The notes beneath the pieces are model-generated. The model ran no database searches. It had not been told where the DNA came from and was given only the letters and a program-made list of their open reading frames with translations. DNA of 64,000 nt, taken from NCBI GenBank assembly GCA_014872875.1, contig WKFI01000022.1, positions 41,596 through 105,595 of the forward strand, written 5' to 3'. This DNA is from Paracoccaceae bacterium (GTDB lineage: Bacteria; Pseudomonadota; Alphaproteobacteria; Rhodobacterales; Rhodobacteraceae). The translations under genes were made by a program, and so were the position numbers. This document shows, piece by piece, positions 27,617 through 37,455 of this stretch. Position 1 is the first letter of the stretch. Each line of letters begins with the position of its first letter.

Positions 27617-28240
27617 TCAGTTGCGCGGTGGGCGGCTTTTGTAGACCGGCAAGTGCCAGCCAAAGGCAATGGAGCCCGCGCGCAGGGTCCAGCAGCTGAG
27701 TGCGCAGGCGGCCAAGGCTTGAAGGGGCGGTAGGCCGATCATGGTCAGCCCTACACCAACGGAAGCGCCCGCCATGGCGCAGGACACATACAGTTCGCCC
27801 TGTTTCAGGACCAGCGGGACTTCGTTGCAGACCACGTCCCGCATCAATCCTCCCATGCAGCCGGTGGACATGCCCATCAGGACCACGATGACTGCAGGCT
27901 GGTCCATCTGCATGGCAACGCCCGCCCCTGCGGATACGGCTATGGCCAATGCAAAACTGTCGAGCCAGATCACCCAGCGCTGGCGGCTTTCCACAAGGTG
28001 GGCGGTGAAGAACACCAGAAGAGCAGCGGCGGAAGCGAGGAGGATATAGGCTGGTTGGGCGATCCAGAACACCGGATCACGGTTCAACAGAAGGTCCCGC
28101 ACCGTGCCTCCACCCACTGCTGTCAGGCAAGCAACAAAGGCAAAGCCCACCAAATCCAGTTGGGCCCGGCTGGCGACCAAGGCCCCGGTCAAGGCAAAAA
28201 CCAGAACCGAGGCATAGTCGAGCAGGGCCAGTACGGTCAT
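27617..28240 (-). CDS. TRIC-type (UPF0126) membrane protein
   Basis: 207 residues with seven hydrophobic segments in two repeats, each containing the family motif: [20 protein letters not shown] and [18 protein letters not shown]. Members include the YicG/TRIC-like trimeric cation channels. It is the last gene of the minus-strand operon that starts at ispH and overlaps the rnhA stop by four bases. Confidence 0.85.
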   Translation of the reverse strand: MTVLALLDYASVLVFALTGALVASRAQLDLVGFAFVACLTAVGGGTVRDLLLNRDPVFWIAQPAYILLASAAALLVFFTAHLVESRQRWVIWLDSFALAIAVSAGAGVAMQMDQPAVIVVLMGMSTGCMGGLMRDVVCNEVPLVLKQGELYVSCAMAGASVGVGLTMIGLPPLQALAACALSCWTLRAGSIAFGWHLPVYKSRPPRN

Positions 28241-28704
28241 GCCGGCTTTTTCTTTTTCTTGAAAGGAGCCATGCCGGCACGAGCCAACTCGTCAGCGCGT
28301 TCGTTTTCGGGATGGCCTGCATGGCCCTTGACCCATTCCCAGGTCACTTTGTGGCGTTGTTGCGCCTCGTCCAGGCGCTGCCAAAGCTCGACGTTCTTAA
28401 CGGGCTTCTTGTTCGAGGTTTTCCAGCCGTTGCGCTTCCAGCCAAAGATCCACCCCGTCACGCCATTTTTCACATAGGCGCTGTCTGTCACCACCGTGAT
28501 CGTCGAAGGTCGCGTCAGGCTTTCCAGCGCATTGATCGCGGCCAAAAGCTCCATGCGGTTGTTAGTGGTTTCACCTTCACCACCCTGCAGCTCGCGTTCC
28601 TTGACGATGGTGTCCCCGTCCATGGCGCGCAACAGCACACCCCATCCCCCAGGACCCGGATTTCCCGAACAGGCTCCATCGGTATAGGCAAAAAGCTCAG
28701 GCAT
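28237..28704 (-). CDS. rnhA: Ribonuclease HI
   Basis: 155 residues, normal length. The catalytic carboxylates are D9 ([15 protein letters not shown]), E53 ([10 protein letters not shown]), D75 (VVTDSAYV) and D139 with H129 ([17 protein letters not shown]). It removes RNA from RNA-DNA hybrids. The C-terminus ends in a run of lysines. The ATG of MPELFAYT is preferred; the long upstream frame lies inside the methyltransferase gene. It overlaps its neighbours at both ends. Confidence 0.95.
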   Translation of the reverse strand: MPELFAYTDGACSGNPGPGGWGVLLRAMDGDTIVKERELQGGEGETTNNRMELLAAINALESLTRPSTITVVTDSAYVKNGVTGWIFGWKRNGWKTSNKKPVKNVELWQRLDEAQQRHKVTWEWVKGHAGHPENERADELARAGMAPFKKKKKPA

Positions 28705-29290
28705 GGGCTGATACCGAGATCCAATCCGAGACAGAGCCGTCCAGTCCTGCGCCGCTTCCGAAACGCGTGTTTTCGATTGTGAAGCCAGCTTGGGACAGCA
28801 GCCCTTCAAGTTCATCCTGAGAATAATAGGTATAAAGGCGTCCGATCTTGTCACGGGCTTCGCCAGTACCCAGTTTAAGCCCAATGAAAAACAAGCCGCC
28901 GGGTTTCAGCGCATTGTGAAGCGCAGACAGGTGCCGGGGCATGTCGTTGCGTGGGGCGTGCAGAAGGCAGAAATTGGCCCAGATCCCGTCATAGACGGAT
29001 TCGCCCGAAATGTCGTCAAAGGTGGCCTGCCAAGCGGTAACGCCCGGGTGTTTAGCGGCCATTTCAACCATTGCGGACGAGGCATCCGTGGCATCGACGG
29101 TCAGGCCTGCCGCGGCCATTTGCGCAGACGAAGCGCCGGGGCCACAACCCAGATCCAAAACTCGACCACCTTTCGGGCAACCTTGGATCAGCTCGAGCAG
29201 GCGCGGGTCGGCCTGATTGAACTCATCTGTCATATCGGCGTATTCGCCAGCTTTTTGATCATAGACGCGGATGGTTTCGGAATCGGTCAC
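28697..29290 (-). CDS. SAM-dependent methyltransferase
   Basis: 197 residues of a class I methyltransferase: motif [21 protein letters not shown], then [14 protein letters not shown] and a later [14 protein letters not shown] strand. The substrate is unknown. GTG 29290 is selected since TAGGAG lies seven bases upstream and it overlaps the DUF3429 stop. It is followed by rnhA with an eight-base overlap, so it is deep inside the operon. Confidence 0.8.
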   Translation of the reverse strand: MTDSETIRVYDQKAGEYADMTDEFNQADPRLLELIQGCPKGGRVLDLGCGPGASSAQMAAAGLTVDATDASSAMVEMAAKHPGVTAWQATFDDISGESVYDGIWANFCLLHAPRNDMPRHLSALHNALKPGGLFFIGLKLGTGEARDKIGRLYTYYSQDELEGLLSQAGFTIENTRFGSGAGLDGSVSDWISVSAHA

Positions 29291-29739
29291 AACAAAACTC
29301 CTACAGCAAGACAGGCTACCACGACCGTGGTCAGAAGGGCGCGCAGGGACATCCACCAAGCTGGGGTTAAGCCCCAACGTGCAAAGGCGCCGTCAAGCAG
29401 CAGAAGCCCCAGAAAGCCAAAGATCAAGTTGGTTCCGGCACTGACCGGACCGCCGCCGGTCATGAAGAAGGCCCAAAGCGCGGGGATTACCGACAGGGCA
29501 TATCCGGTTGCGGCTTGGGATCCTTCGGCCTTGGTGGCAAAGCCCCAAAGCACACCGGACATGAAGCTGAGGATGACCGAGCCATAGAAGAGCTGGATGT
29601 AAGGACCGACAAAGCGAGGGCCGAACGTTCCGGCGCCCCAGGCCTGCAAAGCAGGGCTGAGATAGGTCAGCGCCCCCCAGACAAAGGGGATCAGGCCGGC
29701 AAGGCCCAAGACAAGCGGGGCTGTGGGGATCCGGCTCAT
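29287..29739 (-). CDS. DUF3429 family membrane protein
   Basis: 150 residues with four to five hydrophobic segments (PLVLGLAGLIPFVWGALTYL, LFYGSVILSFMSGVLWGFA, IPALWAFFMTG). This matches DUF3429, an inner-membrane family without a known role. The start MSRIPTAP overlaps the stop of the LysE exporter by four bases; it is also overlapped by the methyltransferase start. Confidence 0.78.
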   Translation of the reverse strand: MSRIPTAPLVLGLAGLIPFVWGALTYLSPALQAWGAGTFGPRFVGPYIQLFYGSVILSFMSGVLWGFATKAEGSQAATGYALSVIPALWAFFMTGGGPVSAGTNLIFGFLGLLLLDGAFARWGLTPAWWMSLRALLTTVVVACLAVGVLL

Positions 29740-30350
29740 GCGCGCTCCATCGCCAGGCGGGCAGCTAGACCAGCAAAGATCGCGGCAAAACCCCTGTTCA
29801 GCCAAAGCACGACGCGCTCGGACTCCAGAAGGTGCGTACGTGCAGCTGCAGCAAAGAAGCCGTAGAGTACGAAAACGGCAAATGTCAAAGCCATGAAGGT
29901 GCTGCCCAGAAGGACCATCTCAGCCGTGGCGGTAGCGGGATTACCGGACAGGAAAGGCGGAAGCAGGGCCAGAAAGAAAACTGACAATTTCGGGTTCAGA
30001 ATGTTGATCAGGGCACCCCGTTGGGCGATGCGCATTCCATTTTGGTGGGCATTCTCGGCGCTGACCGACAAGGCCCCGTCGGATTTGAGGGCCTGCCACG
30101 CGAGGTACAGCAGATAGGCCACACCAGCGAATTTGACGATCTGGAACAGCAGGGCGGACGCATGAAGCACAGCCGCCAGGCCAAATGTGGCTGCAGCCAA
30201 ATGCGGAACGATCCCGAAGGTGCACCCCAATGCGGCCCAGATCGAGGCGCGGCGCCCCTGACCCAGGCCGGTGGCGATCGTATAGATCACCCCGGTTCCG
30301 GGCGCGATAACGACCACGATCGCGGTCAGAAGAAATTGCACAGAAATCAC
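29736..30350 (-). CDS. LysE/RhtB-family amino-acid exporter
   Basis: 204 residues with six membrane helices. The LysE signature appears as FLLTAIVVVIAPGTGVIYTI and the cytosolic NILNPKLSVFFLALLPPFL segment. It exports an amino acid or derivative. It follows ispH by 17 bases on the same strand and overlaps the DUF3429 gene. Confidence 0.87.
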   Translation of the reverse strand: MISVQFLLTAIVVVIAPGTGVIYTIATGLGQGRRASIWAALGCTFGIVPHLAAATFGLAAVLHASALLFQIVKFAGVAYLLYLAWQALKSDGALSVSAENAHQNGMRIAQRGALINILNPKLSVFFLALLPPFLSGNPATATAEMVLLGSTFMALTFAVFVLYGFFAAAARTHLLESERVVLWLNRGFAAIFAGLAARLAMERA

Positions 30351-30367
30351 TTTTCACCCCCGGGGTT

Positions 30368-31324
30368 TCAGGCACGCAAAACGCGCGGGACCTTGAATTC
30401 GACGGTTTCAACCGCGGTTTCGACAATATCCACGGTCACGTCATAGCGATCTCGGAACGCGTCGATGACCTCGTTCACCAACAGTTCCGGAGCCGAGGCA
30501 CCGGCGGTAATCGCTACTGAGCGGATTCCGTCCAGAGCATGCCAGTCGATATTATCAGCGCGTTGAACCAGTTGGGCGTATTTGCAGCCGTTCTTGGCGC
30601 CTACCTCGACCAGACGGCGAGAGTTCGAAGAGTTGGGCGCGCCCACGACCAGCAATGCGTCGGCATCGGGGGCGACGGCCTTGACGGCTTCTTGCCGGTT
30701 TGTGGTGGCATAACAGATGTCTTCCTTGTGTGGACCGACGATCTTGGGAAAGCGGGTCTGAAGGGCAGCAACGATATCTTTGGTATCATCGACCGACAGC
30801 GTGGTCTGGGTGACAAAGGCAATCCGGTCGGGGTCCCGAACGGCAACGGTGGCGACATCATCCACGGTTTCGACCAGCAGCACCTCTCCATCCGGGAGCT
30901 GTCCCATCGTGCCGACGGTTTCGGGGTGGCCCTTGTGGCCGATCATGATCATCTGCAGGCCGTTTTCCGAATGGCGCTGGGCTTCGATATGAACCTTGCT
31001 GACCAAGGGGCATGTGGCGTCCACATAGATCATGTTGCGGCGTTGCGCCTCGGCCGGGACGGATTTCGGCACGCCATGGGCGGAGAAGATCACCGGGCGA
31101 TCATCGGGACAGTCTTCCAGTTCCTCGACAAAGATCGCACCCTTGGCTTTAAGGCCATCGACAACGAATTTGTTATGCACGATCTCATGCCGGACATAGA
31201 CTGGCGCCCCCCATTTTTCGAGAGCCATTTCGACGATCTTGATGGCGCGATCCACCCCGGCACAAAAGCCGCGCGGTGCAGCCAGATACAGGGTCAGGGC
31301 AGGTTTGGCAGTTGGCTGTGTCAT
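30368..31324 (-). CDS. ispH: 4-hydroxy-3-methylbut-2-enyl diphosphate reductase
   Basis: 318 residues. The three cysteines for the iron-sulfur cluster lie in [26 protein letters not shown] and [19 protein letters not shown] is also diagnostic. It is the last enzyme of the MEP isoprenoid pathway. It opens a six-gene overlapping operon (ispH, LysE, DUF3429, methyltransferase, rnhA, TRIC). Confidence 0.96.
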   Translation of the reverse strand: MTQPTAKPALTLYLAAPRGFCAGVDRAIKIVEMALEKWGAPVYVRHEIVHNKFVVDGLKAKGAIFVEELEDCPDDRPVIFSAHGVPKSVPAEAQRRNMIYVDATCPLVSKVHIEAQRHSENGLQMIMIGHKGHPETVGTMGQLPDGEVLLVETVDDVATVAVRDPDRIAFVTQTTLSVDDTKDIVAALQTRFPKIVGPHKEDICYATTNRQEAVKAVAPDADALLVVGAPNSSNSRRLVEVGAKNGCKYAQLVQRADNIDWHALDGIRSVAITAGASAPELLVNEVIDAFRDRYDVTVDIVETAVETVEFKVPRVLRA

Positions 31325-31429
31325 CGGCGTCTCCTTGCCCGGCAGAGGTAAGGCGTCCAGCGGCGGACGTCCAGCACCGACGAACTGTCATCTTGCCATA
31401 ATCCGCCCGAGTTTTGGGAAACAGCGACA

Positions 31430-31461
31430 CAAAAAGCCCGGCAGGAAGATCCTGCCGGGCC
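31430..31461 (-). terminator. Terminator of the NYN gene
   Basis: Read on the minus strand, GCCCGGCAGGA-TCT-TCCTGCCGGGC is a perfect eleven-pair stem followed by TTTTTGTG. It separates the NYN gene from ispH. Confidence 0.87.
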
Positions 31462-31494
31462 AATTCTCTCATGCAGCCGTTCGGCGTAGCAGTC

Positions 31495-32067
31495 TCAGCG
31501 ACCGCCTGCCGCAACAGCGCGGACATCATCGCCAGTTTCGCGGGGCGGACGGCCGATAACGTCGCGCAGCTCTTCCAGTTCGATGAAGTTGTCAGCCTGA
31601 CGACGCAGATCGTCCGAGATCATCGGCGGTTGGCTGCGGATCGTCGACACGACCGACACCCGAACGCCTTGGCGTTGCAGGCTGGCAACCAGCGGGCGGA
31701 AATCCCCATCGCCCGAGAACAGCACGATATGATCGACACGCGGTGCAAGTTCCATGGCATCGACTGTGAGTTCGATATCCATGTTGCCCTTGACCTTCCG
31801 ACGGCCCATGCTGTCGGTGTATTCCTTCGCCGGCTTGGTCACCATGGTGAAGCCGTTGTAGTGGAGCCAGTCCACCAGCGGACGGATCGGCGAATATTCA
31901 TCGTTTTCCAGCAGCGCAGTATAATAAAATGCCCGCAGCAGTTTGCCGCGTCGCATGAATTCCTGGCGTAGGAGTTTGTAGTCGATATCGAAGCCGAGCG
32001 CCTTCGCTGCGGCATACAGGTTCGACCCATCGATGAACAGCGCAAGCCGTTCGTCTTTGTAAAACAT
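31495..32067 (-). CDS. NYN domain (LabA/DUF88) protein
   Basis: 190 residues of a PIN-like nuclease fold. The acidic residues appear in LFIDGSNLYAAA, GNMDIELTVDAM and VLFSGDGDFRPLV, the NYN pattern, and suggest a metal-dependent RNase. ATG 32067 (MFYKDERL) is preferred over a TTG seven codons upstream because AAGGGAAA precedes it. The gene is divergent from folK. RNA substrate unknown. Confidence 0.88.
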   Translation of the reverse strand: MFYKDERLALFIDGSNLYAAAKALGFDIDYKLLRQEFMRRGKLLRAFYYTALLENDEYSPIRPLVDWLHYNGFTMVTKPAKEYTDSMGRRKVKGNMDIELTVDAMELAPRVDHIVLFSGDGDFRPLVASLQRQGVRVSVVSTIRSQPPMISDDLRRQADNFIELEELRDVIGRPPRETGDDVRAVAAGGR

Positions 32068-32204
32068 AAATTTTCCCTTCAGGTACAAACCCGGCCACCG
32101 AATGTTCCGTGAGTGAGTAATACTGAGTGGCGGCTCGGGTGCTTATAATGTAAGAAATTTATGAACCATAGCAAGGCGCATCAGCGGTCAAAAAGGGGCA
32201 GGAC

Positions 32205-32774
32205 ATGACCGGAATCCGGTCAATTTCGCACATAGCACTGGGTGGAAACCTACCGTCTGACGTCGGTTCGCCACGATTCACACTTTCCGCTGCTATTTCA
32301 CGGTTATCTGACCACGGAATGGTGATTCGGGCAATTAGTCGTTTCTTTTCGACGCCGTGTTTTCCGCCCGGAGCGGGACCGGATTACGTGAATGCGGCCG
32401 TCACGGTCGAATACGATGGATCAGCGCAGCAGCTCCTGCAAGAACTGCATGACGTCGAAGCGTCGTTTCAACGTGTCCGGGATCAGCGTTGGGGCATGCG
32501 GACCTTGGATCTGGACGTGCTGTCCTTTGGCGACCGTGTTTGCCCGGATCTGGCTGGATATGAAGCCTGGCTGAACCTGCCGCCCGAAGAGCAAGTGAAA
32601 GCCACACCTGATCAATTGATCCTGCCGCATCCTCGGTTGCAGGACCGGGCCTTTGTTCTGGTCCCCCTAAACGACATTGCGCCGAACTGGCGTCATCCTG
32701 TGTTGGGAAAAACAGTGCGCGACATGCTCGAGGCGCTGCCTGAGGCCGAGAGCCGGGAGGTTGTCCCGATTTGA
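32205..32774 (+). CDS. folK: 6-hydroxymethyl-7,8-dihydropterin pyrophosphokinase
   Basis: 189 residues. HPPK motifs: IALGGNLP, FFSTPCFPPGAGPDYVNAAV, and RDQRWGMRTLDLDVLSFGDR with LPHPRLQDRAFVLVPL. It transfers pyrophosphate from ATP to the pterin before DHPS in folate synthesis. It stands alone between NYN and rpoZ; a promoter for rpoZ begins after its stop. Confidence 0.93.
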   Translation: MTGIRSISHIALGGNLPSDVGSPRFTLSAAISRLSDHGMVIRAISRFFSTPCFPPGAGPDYVNAAVTVEYDGSAQQLLQELHDVEASFQRVRDQRWGMRTLDLDVLSFGDRVCPDLAGYEAWLNLPPEEQVKATPDQLILPHPRLQDRAFVLVPLNDIAPNWRHPVLGKTVRDMLEALPEAESREVVPI

Positions 32775-32797
32775 CGGTTCAGCTGGGGATTATCTGC

Positions 32798-32826
32798 TTG
32801 TCAAGCCAAAGATTCGGCCTTACATA
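32798..32826 (+). promoter_or_regulatory. Candidate rpoZ promoter
   Basis: TTGTCA (32798-32803) and TACATA (32821-32826) are 17 bases apart, 38 bases before the rpoZ start. Both hexamers are close to the sigma-70 consensus. Confidence 0.5.
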
Positions 32827-32864
32827 ACTCCCTTCTGGACGAATTTTCTTTTGGAGAGTCCCTC

Positions 32865-33218
32865 ATGGCCCGCGTGACGGTTGAAGACTGCGTAGACAAG
32901 GTTCCGAACCGGTTCGAACTGGTAATGCTTGCGGCCCATCGCGCCCGTGAGGTTTCGGCCGGTGCACCGATCACCGTGGACCGCGACAATGACAAAAATC
33001 CTGTTGTCGCCCTGCGTGAAATCGCTGACGAGACCCAGAGCGCCGACGAACTGCGCGAACGTCTGATCGAAAGCAACCAGACCCAGATCGAAGTGGATGA
33101 GCCCGAGGAAGATTCGATGGCTCTGCTGATGGGAGCGGAATCGGACAAGCCAGCAGATGACGACATGTCCGAAGAAAAACTCCTGCGCGCTCTGATGGAG
33201 GCTCAGGGTCAGGGCTGA
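32865..33218 (+). CDS. rpoZ: RNA polymerase omega subunit
   Basis: 117 residues: [22 protein letters not shown] begins the omega fold and [20 protein letters not shown] and [10 protein letters not shown] complete it. The C-terminal acidic tail is typical of alphaproteobacteria. Omega helps assemble RNA polymerase and forms part of a ppGpp site in other proteobacteria; the downstream gene makes ppGpp. Confidence 0.95.
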   Translation: MARVTVEDCVDKVPNRFELVMLAAHRAREVSAGAPITVDRDNDKNPVVALREIADETQSADELRERLIESNQTQIEVDEPEEDSMALLMGAESDKPADDDMSEEKLLRALMEAQGQG

Positions 33219-33252
33219 CCGCGCGCCACCGACCAAGGAAGCGGACCGGAAT

Positions 33253-35385
33253 ATGATTTCATCAGAAGACCTGATTGCGCTGGTCCGCAACTACAATCCA
33301 AAAACCAACGCCGAAAAGATTGCGCTGGCACATGACTTTGGCGAAAAGATGCACGAAGGGCAGTTTCGCCATTCGGGTGAGCCCTATTTTACGCATCCCG
33401 TTGCCGTTGCTGCGATCCTGACCGAACAGCGTCTGGATGATGCAACCATCATTACCGCCCTTCTGCATGACACGATCGAGGATACCAAAGCCTCGTATGG
33501 TCAAGTTGCCGAACTTTTCGGCGATGAGGTCGCAAAGCTGGTCGATGGGGTGACCAAGCTGACAAATCTTCAGCTGTCCTCACGTGAGACCAAACAGGCC
33601 GAGAACTTCCGCAAGCTGTTCATGGCGATGTCCAAGGACCTGCGTGTCATTCTTGTCAAGCTGGCTGACCGTCTGCACAACATGCGCACGATCAAAGCGA
33701 TGCGTCCTGAAAAGCAGGCGCAGAAAGCGCGCGAAACCATGGATATCTATGCGCCGCTGGCCGGGCGTATGGGCATGCAGTGGATGCGCGAAGAGCTGGA
33801 GGATCTGGCTTTCCGTGTGCTGAACCCCGAAGGGCGCCAGTCGATCATCCGCCGCTTCATCACTCTGCAGCGCGAAACCGGTGATGTGATCCACCGGATC
33901 ACCGGCGACATGCGCTTGGAACTGGAAAAGGCGGGGATCGAGGCTGAAGTCTTTGGCAGGGCCAAGAAACCCTATTCGATCTGGCGAAAGATGGAGGAAA
34001 AGGAGCAAGGCTTTTCACGTCTTTCAGACATCTACGGTTTCCGCATTATCACGCAGAGCGAAGAGGATTGTTACCGCACCCTGGGGGCAATCCACCAGCG
34101 CTGGCGCGCGGTGCCCGGGCGGTTCAAGGACTACATCAGCCAGCCGAAATCAAACGGTTATCGGTCGATCCATACCACGGTTTCCGGCCGGGACGGTAAG
34201 CGGGTCGAAGTGCAGATCCGCACCCGCCAGATGCATGATGTGGCCGAAACCGGGGTTGCGGCACACTGGTCCTATCGGGACGGAGTGCGCAGCCATAACC
34301 CCTTTGCTGTAGACCCGGCAAAATGGATCGCGAGCCTGACCGAACAGTTTGACGCCGAGGATGATCACGACGAATTCCTCGAAGCGGTCAAGCTCGAGAT
34401 GTATTCGGACCAGGTGTTCTGCTTCACACCCAAGGGGGACGTGGTCAAGCTGCCTCGAGGGGCAACGCCGATCGACTTTGCCTATGCCATCCACACGCGG
34501 ATCGGGTCAGCCTGTGTCGGCGCCAAAGTCGATGGCATTCGCGTGCCGTTGTGGACGCGGCTGAAGAATGGTCAGAGCTGTGAGGTCATCACCGCCGAGG
34601 GGCAGACACCACAGGTCAGCTGGCTTGAAATTGCAGTGACGGGAAAGGCGCGTACGGCGATCCGGCGCGCGTTGCGCGAAGCAGACCGTGAACGGTTCAT
34701 CAAGCTGGGTCGCGAACTGGCCCGAGTAGCCTTTGATCATGTCGGCAAGAAAGCCACCGACAAGGCTCTGGAAACTGCTGCAAAACACATGCGCCTGAAT
34801 GATCGTCGCGAATTGCTGGCGCGACTGGGCAGTGCCGAACTGACGGCTCATGACGTGGTGCAGGCTGTTTATCCCGATCTGGCTCCGGAAGAGGGCGACA
34901 AGGTCTCGCCTCGTCGCGCCGTCATCGGTCTGGAAGCGGGGCAGAGCTTTGAACGTGCGCCCTGTTGTCAACCGCTGCCCGGCGAACGGATCATCGGCAT
35001 TACCTATCGGGGCAAGGGTGTGGTCGTGCATGCGGCCGATTGCGACAATCTGGGAAAATACGACGAACAGCCCGAACGCTGGGTAGATCTCCAGTGGAAC
35101 ACCGGAACACACCCGGCGGTCTACGGGACCACTTTGGAACTGACGATCGGCAATGATGCGGGTGTGCTGGGACGTATTTGCACATTGATCGGGGAAAAGA
35201 AGGCAAATATCAGCGACTTGGAATTCGTTGACCGTAAACCGGACTTTTATCGCCTGATGATCAATGTCGAACTGAGAGATGCCGAACAATTGCATTCCCT
35301 CATGCTTGCGCTGGAGGCGGAAAGCGATGTGGCCGCGGTCGAGCGGCACCGCGAAAAGGCTCCGGCCTCTATCGCGGCGCGCTGA
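33253..35385 (+). CDS. rsh: Bifunctional (p)ppGpp synthetase/hydrolase (Rsh)
   Basis: 710 residues. The hydrolase domain has the HD pair in ALLHDTIEDTKA with HPVAVAAIL; synthetase residues appear in YGFRIITQSEEDC and PKSNGYRSIHTTV; a TGS domain starts at about residue 390 (FCFTPKGDVVKLPRGATPID) and an ACT domain occupies the end. Because HDXXED is intact, it should both make and degrade ppGpp. It lies directly after rpoZ in a stringent-response pair. Confidence 0.96.
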   Translation: MISSEDLIALVRNYNPKTNAEKIALAHDFGEKMHEGQFRHSGEPYFTHPVAVAAILTEQRLDDATIITALLHDTIEDTKASYGQVAELFGDEVAKLVDGVTKLTNLQLSSRETKQAENFRKLFMAMSKDLRVILVKLADRLHNMRTIKAMRPEKQAQKARETMDIYAPLAGRMGMQWMREELEDLAFRVLNPEGRQSIIRRFITLQRETGDVIHRITGDMRLELEKAGIEAEVFGRAKKPYSIWRKMEEKEQGFSRLSDIYGFRIITQSEEDCYRTLGAIHQRWRAVPGRFKDYISQPKSNGYRSIHTTVSGRDGKRVEVQIRTRQMHDVAETGVAAHWSYRDGVRSHNPFAVDPAKWIASLTEQFDAEDDHDEFLEAVKLEMYSDQVFCFTPKGDVVKLPRGATPIDFAYAIHTRIGSACVGAKVDGIRVPLWTRLKNGQSCEVITAEGQTPQVSWLEIAVTGKARTAIRRALREADRERFIKLGRELARVAFDHVGKKATDKALETAAKHMRLNDRRELLARLGSAELTAHDVVQAVYPDLAPEEGDKVSPRRAVIGLEAGQSFERAPCCQPLPGERIIGITYRGKGVVVHAADCDNLGKYDEQPERWVDLQWNTGTHPAVYGTTLELTIGNDAGVLGRICTLIGEKKANISDLEFVDRKPDFYRLMINVELRDAEQLHSLMLALEAESDVAAVERHREKAPASIAAR

Positions 35386-35412
35386 AGCTGACCGGGGCCG
35401 AGGGGGAGAACG

Positions 35413-36048
35413 GTGGTATTCAGGCGCCGAGACCGAAGATCGCCACTGCGTACCATCTGGGAGTTTCTATGGCCGCGTGGCGGCTGGGGCCGGGCTTTTC
35501 TTTATGTGAAACACAGGGTGCGGCGACTGCCGGATTCACCGGAACGGATTGCGCGCGGTGTATGGGCCGGTGTGTTCACCACCTTCACGCCGTTTTACAC
35601 GATGCATTTCTTTGTCGCTGCAATTCTGGCACGGGCGATGAATGGCAATATCCTGGCGGCGTTGAGTGCCACGTTTTTTGGCAATCCGCTGACCTATGTC
35701 CCTATTGGAGTGATTTCGCTGAAAACCGGGCACTGGCTGCTGGGCACCGAGTTCGACGAGTCGGTAGACAAATCACTGGTGGACAAGTTCATCGGGGCCG
35801 GGAAAGACCTGCAGGACAATCTGTTTGCGTTGCTGACTGATCAGGATGCGGATTGGGCCGGGCTTGAACTGTTTTATGACGAGGTATTCTATCCCTACAT
35901 GGTGGGCGGACTGATTCCGGGCGCAATTGCCGGAACTATCGGCTATTTTCTGACTGTTCCTTTGATCCGGGCCTATCAGCATCGCCGGCGGGCCAAGATC
36001 AAGGCCAAGTTCGAAGAGATCAAACGCCGAGCCGGAACAGAGGAGTAG
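35413..36048 (+). CDS. DUF2062 membrane protein
   Basis: 211 residues. Basic N-terminus, then two hydrophobic regions (GVWAGVFTTFTPFYTMHFFV, NPLTYVPIGVISLKTG) and a C-terminal helix before a lysine/arginine tail. The pattern GxFxxxxPFxxxH is typical of DUF2062. Start GTG 35413. The gene is the usual companion of rsh in this order. Function unknown. Confidence 0.82.
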   Translation: MVFRRRDRRSPLRTIWEFLWPRGGWGRAFLYVKHRVRRLPDSPERIARGVWAGVFTTFTPFYTMHFFVAAILARAMNGNILAALSATFFGNPLTYVPIGVISLKTGHWLLGTEFDESVDKSLVDKFIGAGKDLQDNLFALLTDQDADWAGLELFYDEVFYPYMVGGLIPGAIAGTIGYFLTVPLIRAYQHRRRAKIKAKFEEIKRRAGTEE

Positions 36049-36068
36049 GTTTGCAATGGGGATCGAAC

Positions 36069-36115
36069 GCAAATTTCTTAAAAGAAATTTGCCAAGAGTT
36101 TTCAAAAACTCTTGG
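36069..36115. repeat. Two overlapping perfect palindromes
   Basis: GCAAATTTCTT-AA-AAGAAATTTGC (36069-36092) and CCAAGAGTTTT-CA-AAAACTCTTGG (36092-36115) are each perfect eleven-pair inverted repeats and share one base. They fill the short gap between DUF2062 and acpS. Neither is followed by a T-run. The pattern suggests a dispersed palindromic element rather than a terminator. Confidence 0.75.
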
Positions 36116-36138
36116 GCCGGTCGTAAGGCGAGGTTTGA

Positions 36139-36558
36139 ATGATCCTGGGCATCGGTACCGATCTGGCCAATATCGATCGCATCCAGGGCACACTGGATCG
36201 CTTTGGCGATCGCTTCCGCAACCGGGTCTTTACCGAGATCGAGCAACGCAAGGCTGAACGGCGCCGGGATGTGGCCGGGACCTATGCCAAACGCTGGGCC
36301 GCCAAGGAGGCCTGCTCCAAGGCCCTTGGCACCGGTTTGCGCATGGGGATTGCCTGGAAGGACATGTCTGTCACCAACCTGCGCACCGGACAGCCTGTGA
36401 TGCATGTGACCGGGTGGGCGGCGGAGCGGTTGAAGGAGATGACACCCGAGGGCTACGAGGCGGTCATTCACGTTTCCTTGACCGATGATCACCCCTGGGC
36501 GCAGGCCTATGTGGTGATCGAGGCGCGACCTGTCGCAGATCCGCCCCCGTCACCTTGA
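36139..36558 (+). CDS. acpS: Holo-[acyl-carrier-protein] synthase
   Basis: 139 residues. Signature [15 protein letters not shown] with the Mg-binding aspartate and [17 protein letters not shown]. It attaches phosphopantetheine to ACP. It is usually preceded by pdxJ in proteobacteria, but here it follows a palindromic gap instead. It precedes lepB. Confidence 0.93.
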   Translation: MILGIGTDLANIDRIQGTLDRFGDRFRNRVFTEIEQRKAERRRDVAGTYAKRWAAKEACSKALGTGLRMGIAWKDMSVTNLRTGQPVMHVTGWAAERLKEMTPEGYEAVIHVSLTDDHPWAQAYVVIEARPVADPPPSP

Positions 36559-36618
36559 CTTAGCCTTAACGGCCCCGCATGTAGCCTGCACATTGTTTCA
36601 TCCTTCTCGGAGACCCTC

Positions 36619-37455
36619 ATGGCGGCCAAAGCCAAGTCCGGAAATGCCATTGTCGAAACGATCAAGACGATCGTTTATGCCCTGCTGATCGCGGGTGTCT
36701 TTCGTACGCTGTTCTTTCAACCCTTCTGGATCCCATCCGGGTCGATGAAGGAAACGCTGCTGATCGGTGATTTTCTGTTCGTGAACAAGATGGCTTATGG
36801 GTACTCCTATGCCTCCTGTCCCAGCCTGATCATGCCGCGCTTCGGGATCAATGTGGACGCCGAAGATATCTGTGGCTTTGCCAAGGGTGACAATACTCGG
36901 ATCCTGGGCGGGGATCCCGAACGCGGAGATGTTGTTGTCTTCCGCCATCCGGTGTCCGGCCGCGATTATATCAAACGTCTGGTTGGGCTTCCGGGAGATC
37001 GCGTTCAGGTCAAGGATGGTGTTCTTTTCCTGAATGGCGAAGCCGTCAAACAAGTTCCTGCCGGACAGTTTGAGGAAGTCATGGCCCGTCAGGGCCCGCA
37101 GGGTCTGACGCCGCGCTGTGAAAATGGCCCCGTCGGCGAAGGCGGAGCCTGCACCAAGTCGCGTTTTGTCGAAACCTTCCCCGAAGGCCGCGAACATGTG
37201 GTTTTGAATATCGGCGATCAGGGATCGGATCACACTCCTGTCTATCTGGTGCCGGAAGGGCATTTCTTCTTCATGGGCGACAACCGTGACAACTCGGCCG
37301 ACAGTCGCCTGCCGCAAGCTGCTGGCGGAGTGGGTTTTGTGCCTTATGAAAACCTGATTGGACGCGCGGATCGGATCATGTTCTCCTCTGCCGGGCGCTC
37401 TATGCTGTTCTTCTGGACCTGGCGCAGTGATCGTTTCTTCAAGGGGATCGAGTGA
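36619..37455 (+). CDS. lepB: Signal peptidase I
   Basis: 278 residues. One N-terminal membrane anchor is followed by the serine-lysine dyad: S42 in [11 protein letters not shown] and K119 in [25 protein letters not shown] closes the active site. It removes signal peptides on the outer face of the inner membrane. Its stop overlaps the rnc GTG start. Confidence 0.96.
   Translation: MAAKAKSGNAIVETIKTIVYALLIAGVFRTLFFQPFWIPSGSMKETLLIGDFLFVNKMAYGYSYASCPSLIMPRFGINVDAEDICGFAKGDNTRILGGDPERGDVVVFRHPVSGRDYIKRLVGLPGDRVQVKDGVLFLNGEAVKQVPAGQFEEVMARQGPQGLTPRCENGPVGEGGACTKSRFVETFPEGREHVVLNIGDQGSDHTPVYLVPEGHFFFMGDNRDNSADSRLPQAAGGVGFVPYENLIGRADRIMFSSAGRSMLFFWTWRSDRFFKGIE

Noticed and set aside
36559..36618. 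Possible lepB promoter TTGACT-N17-CATGTA
   Set aside because: The -35 hexamer is good but the -10 matches poorly, and lepB is probably read through from acpS.
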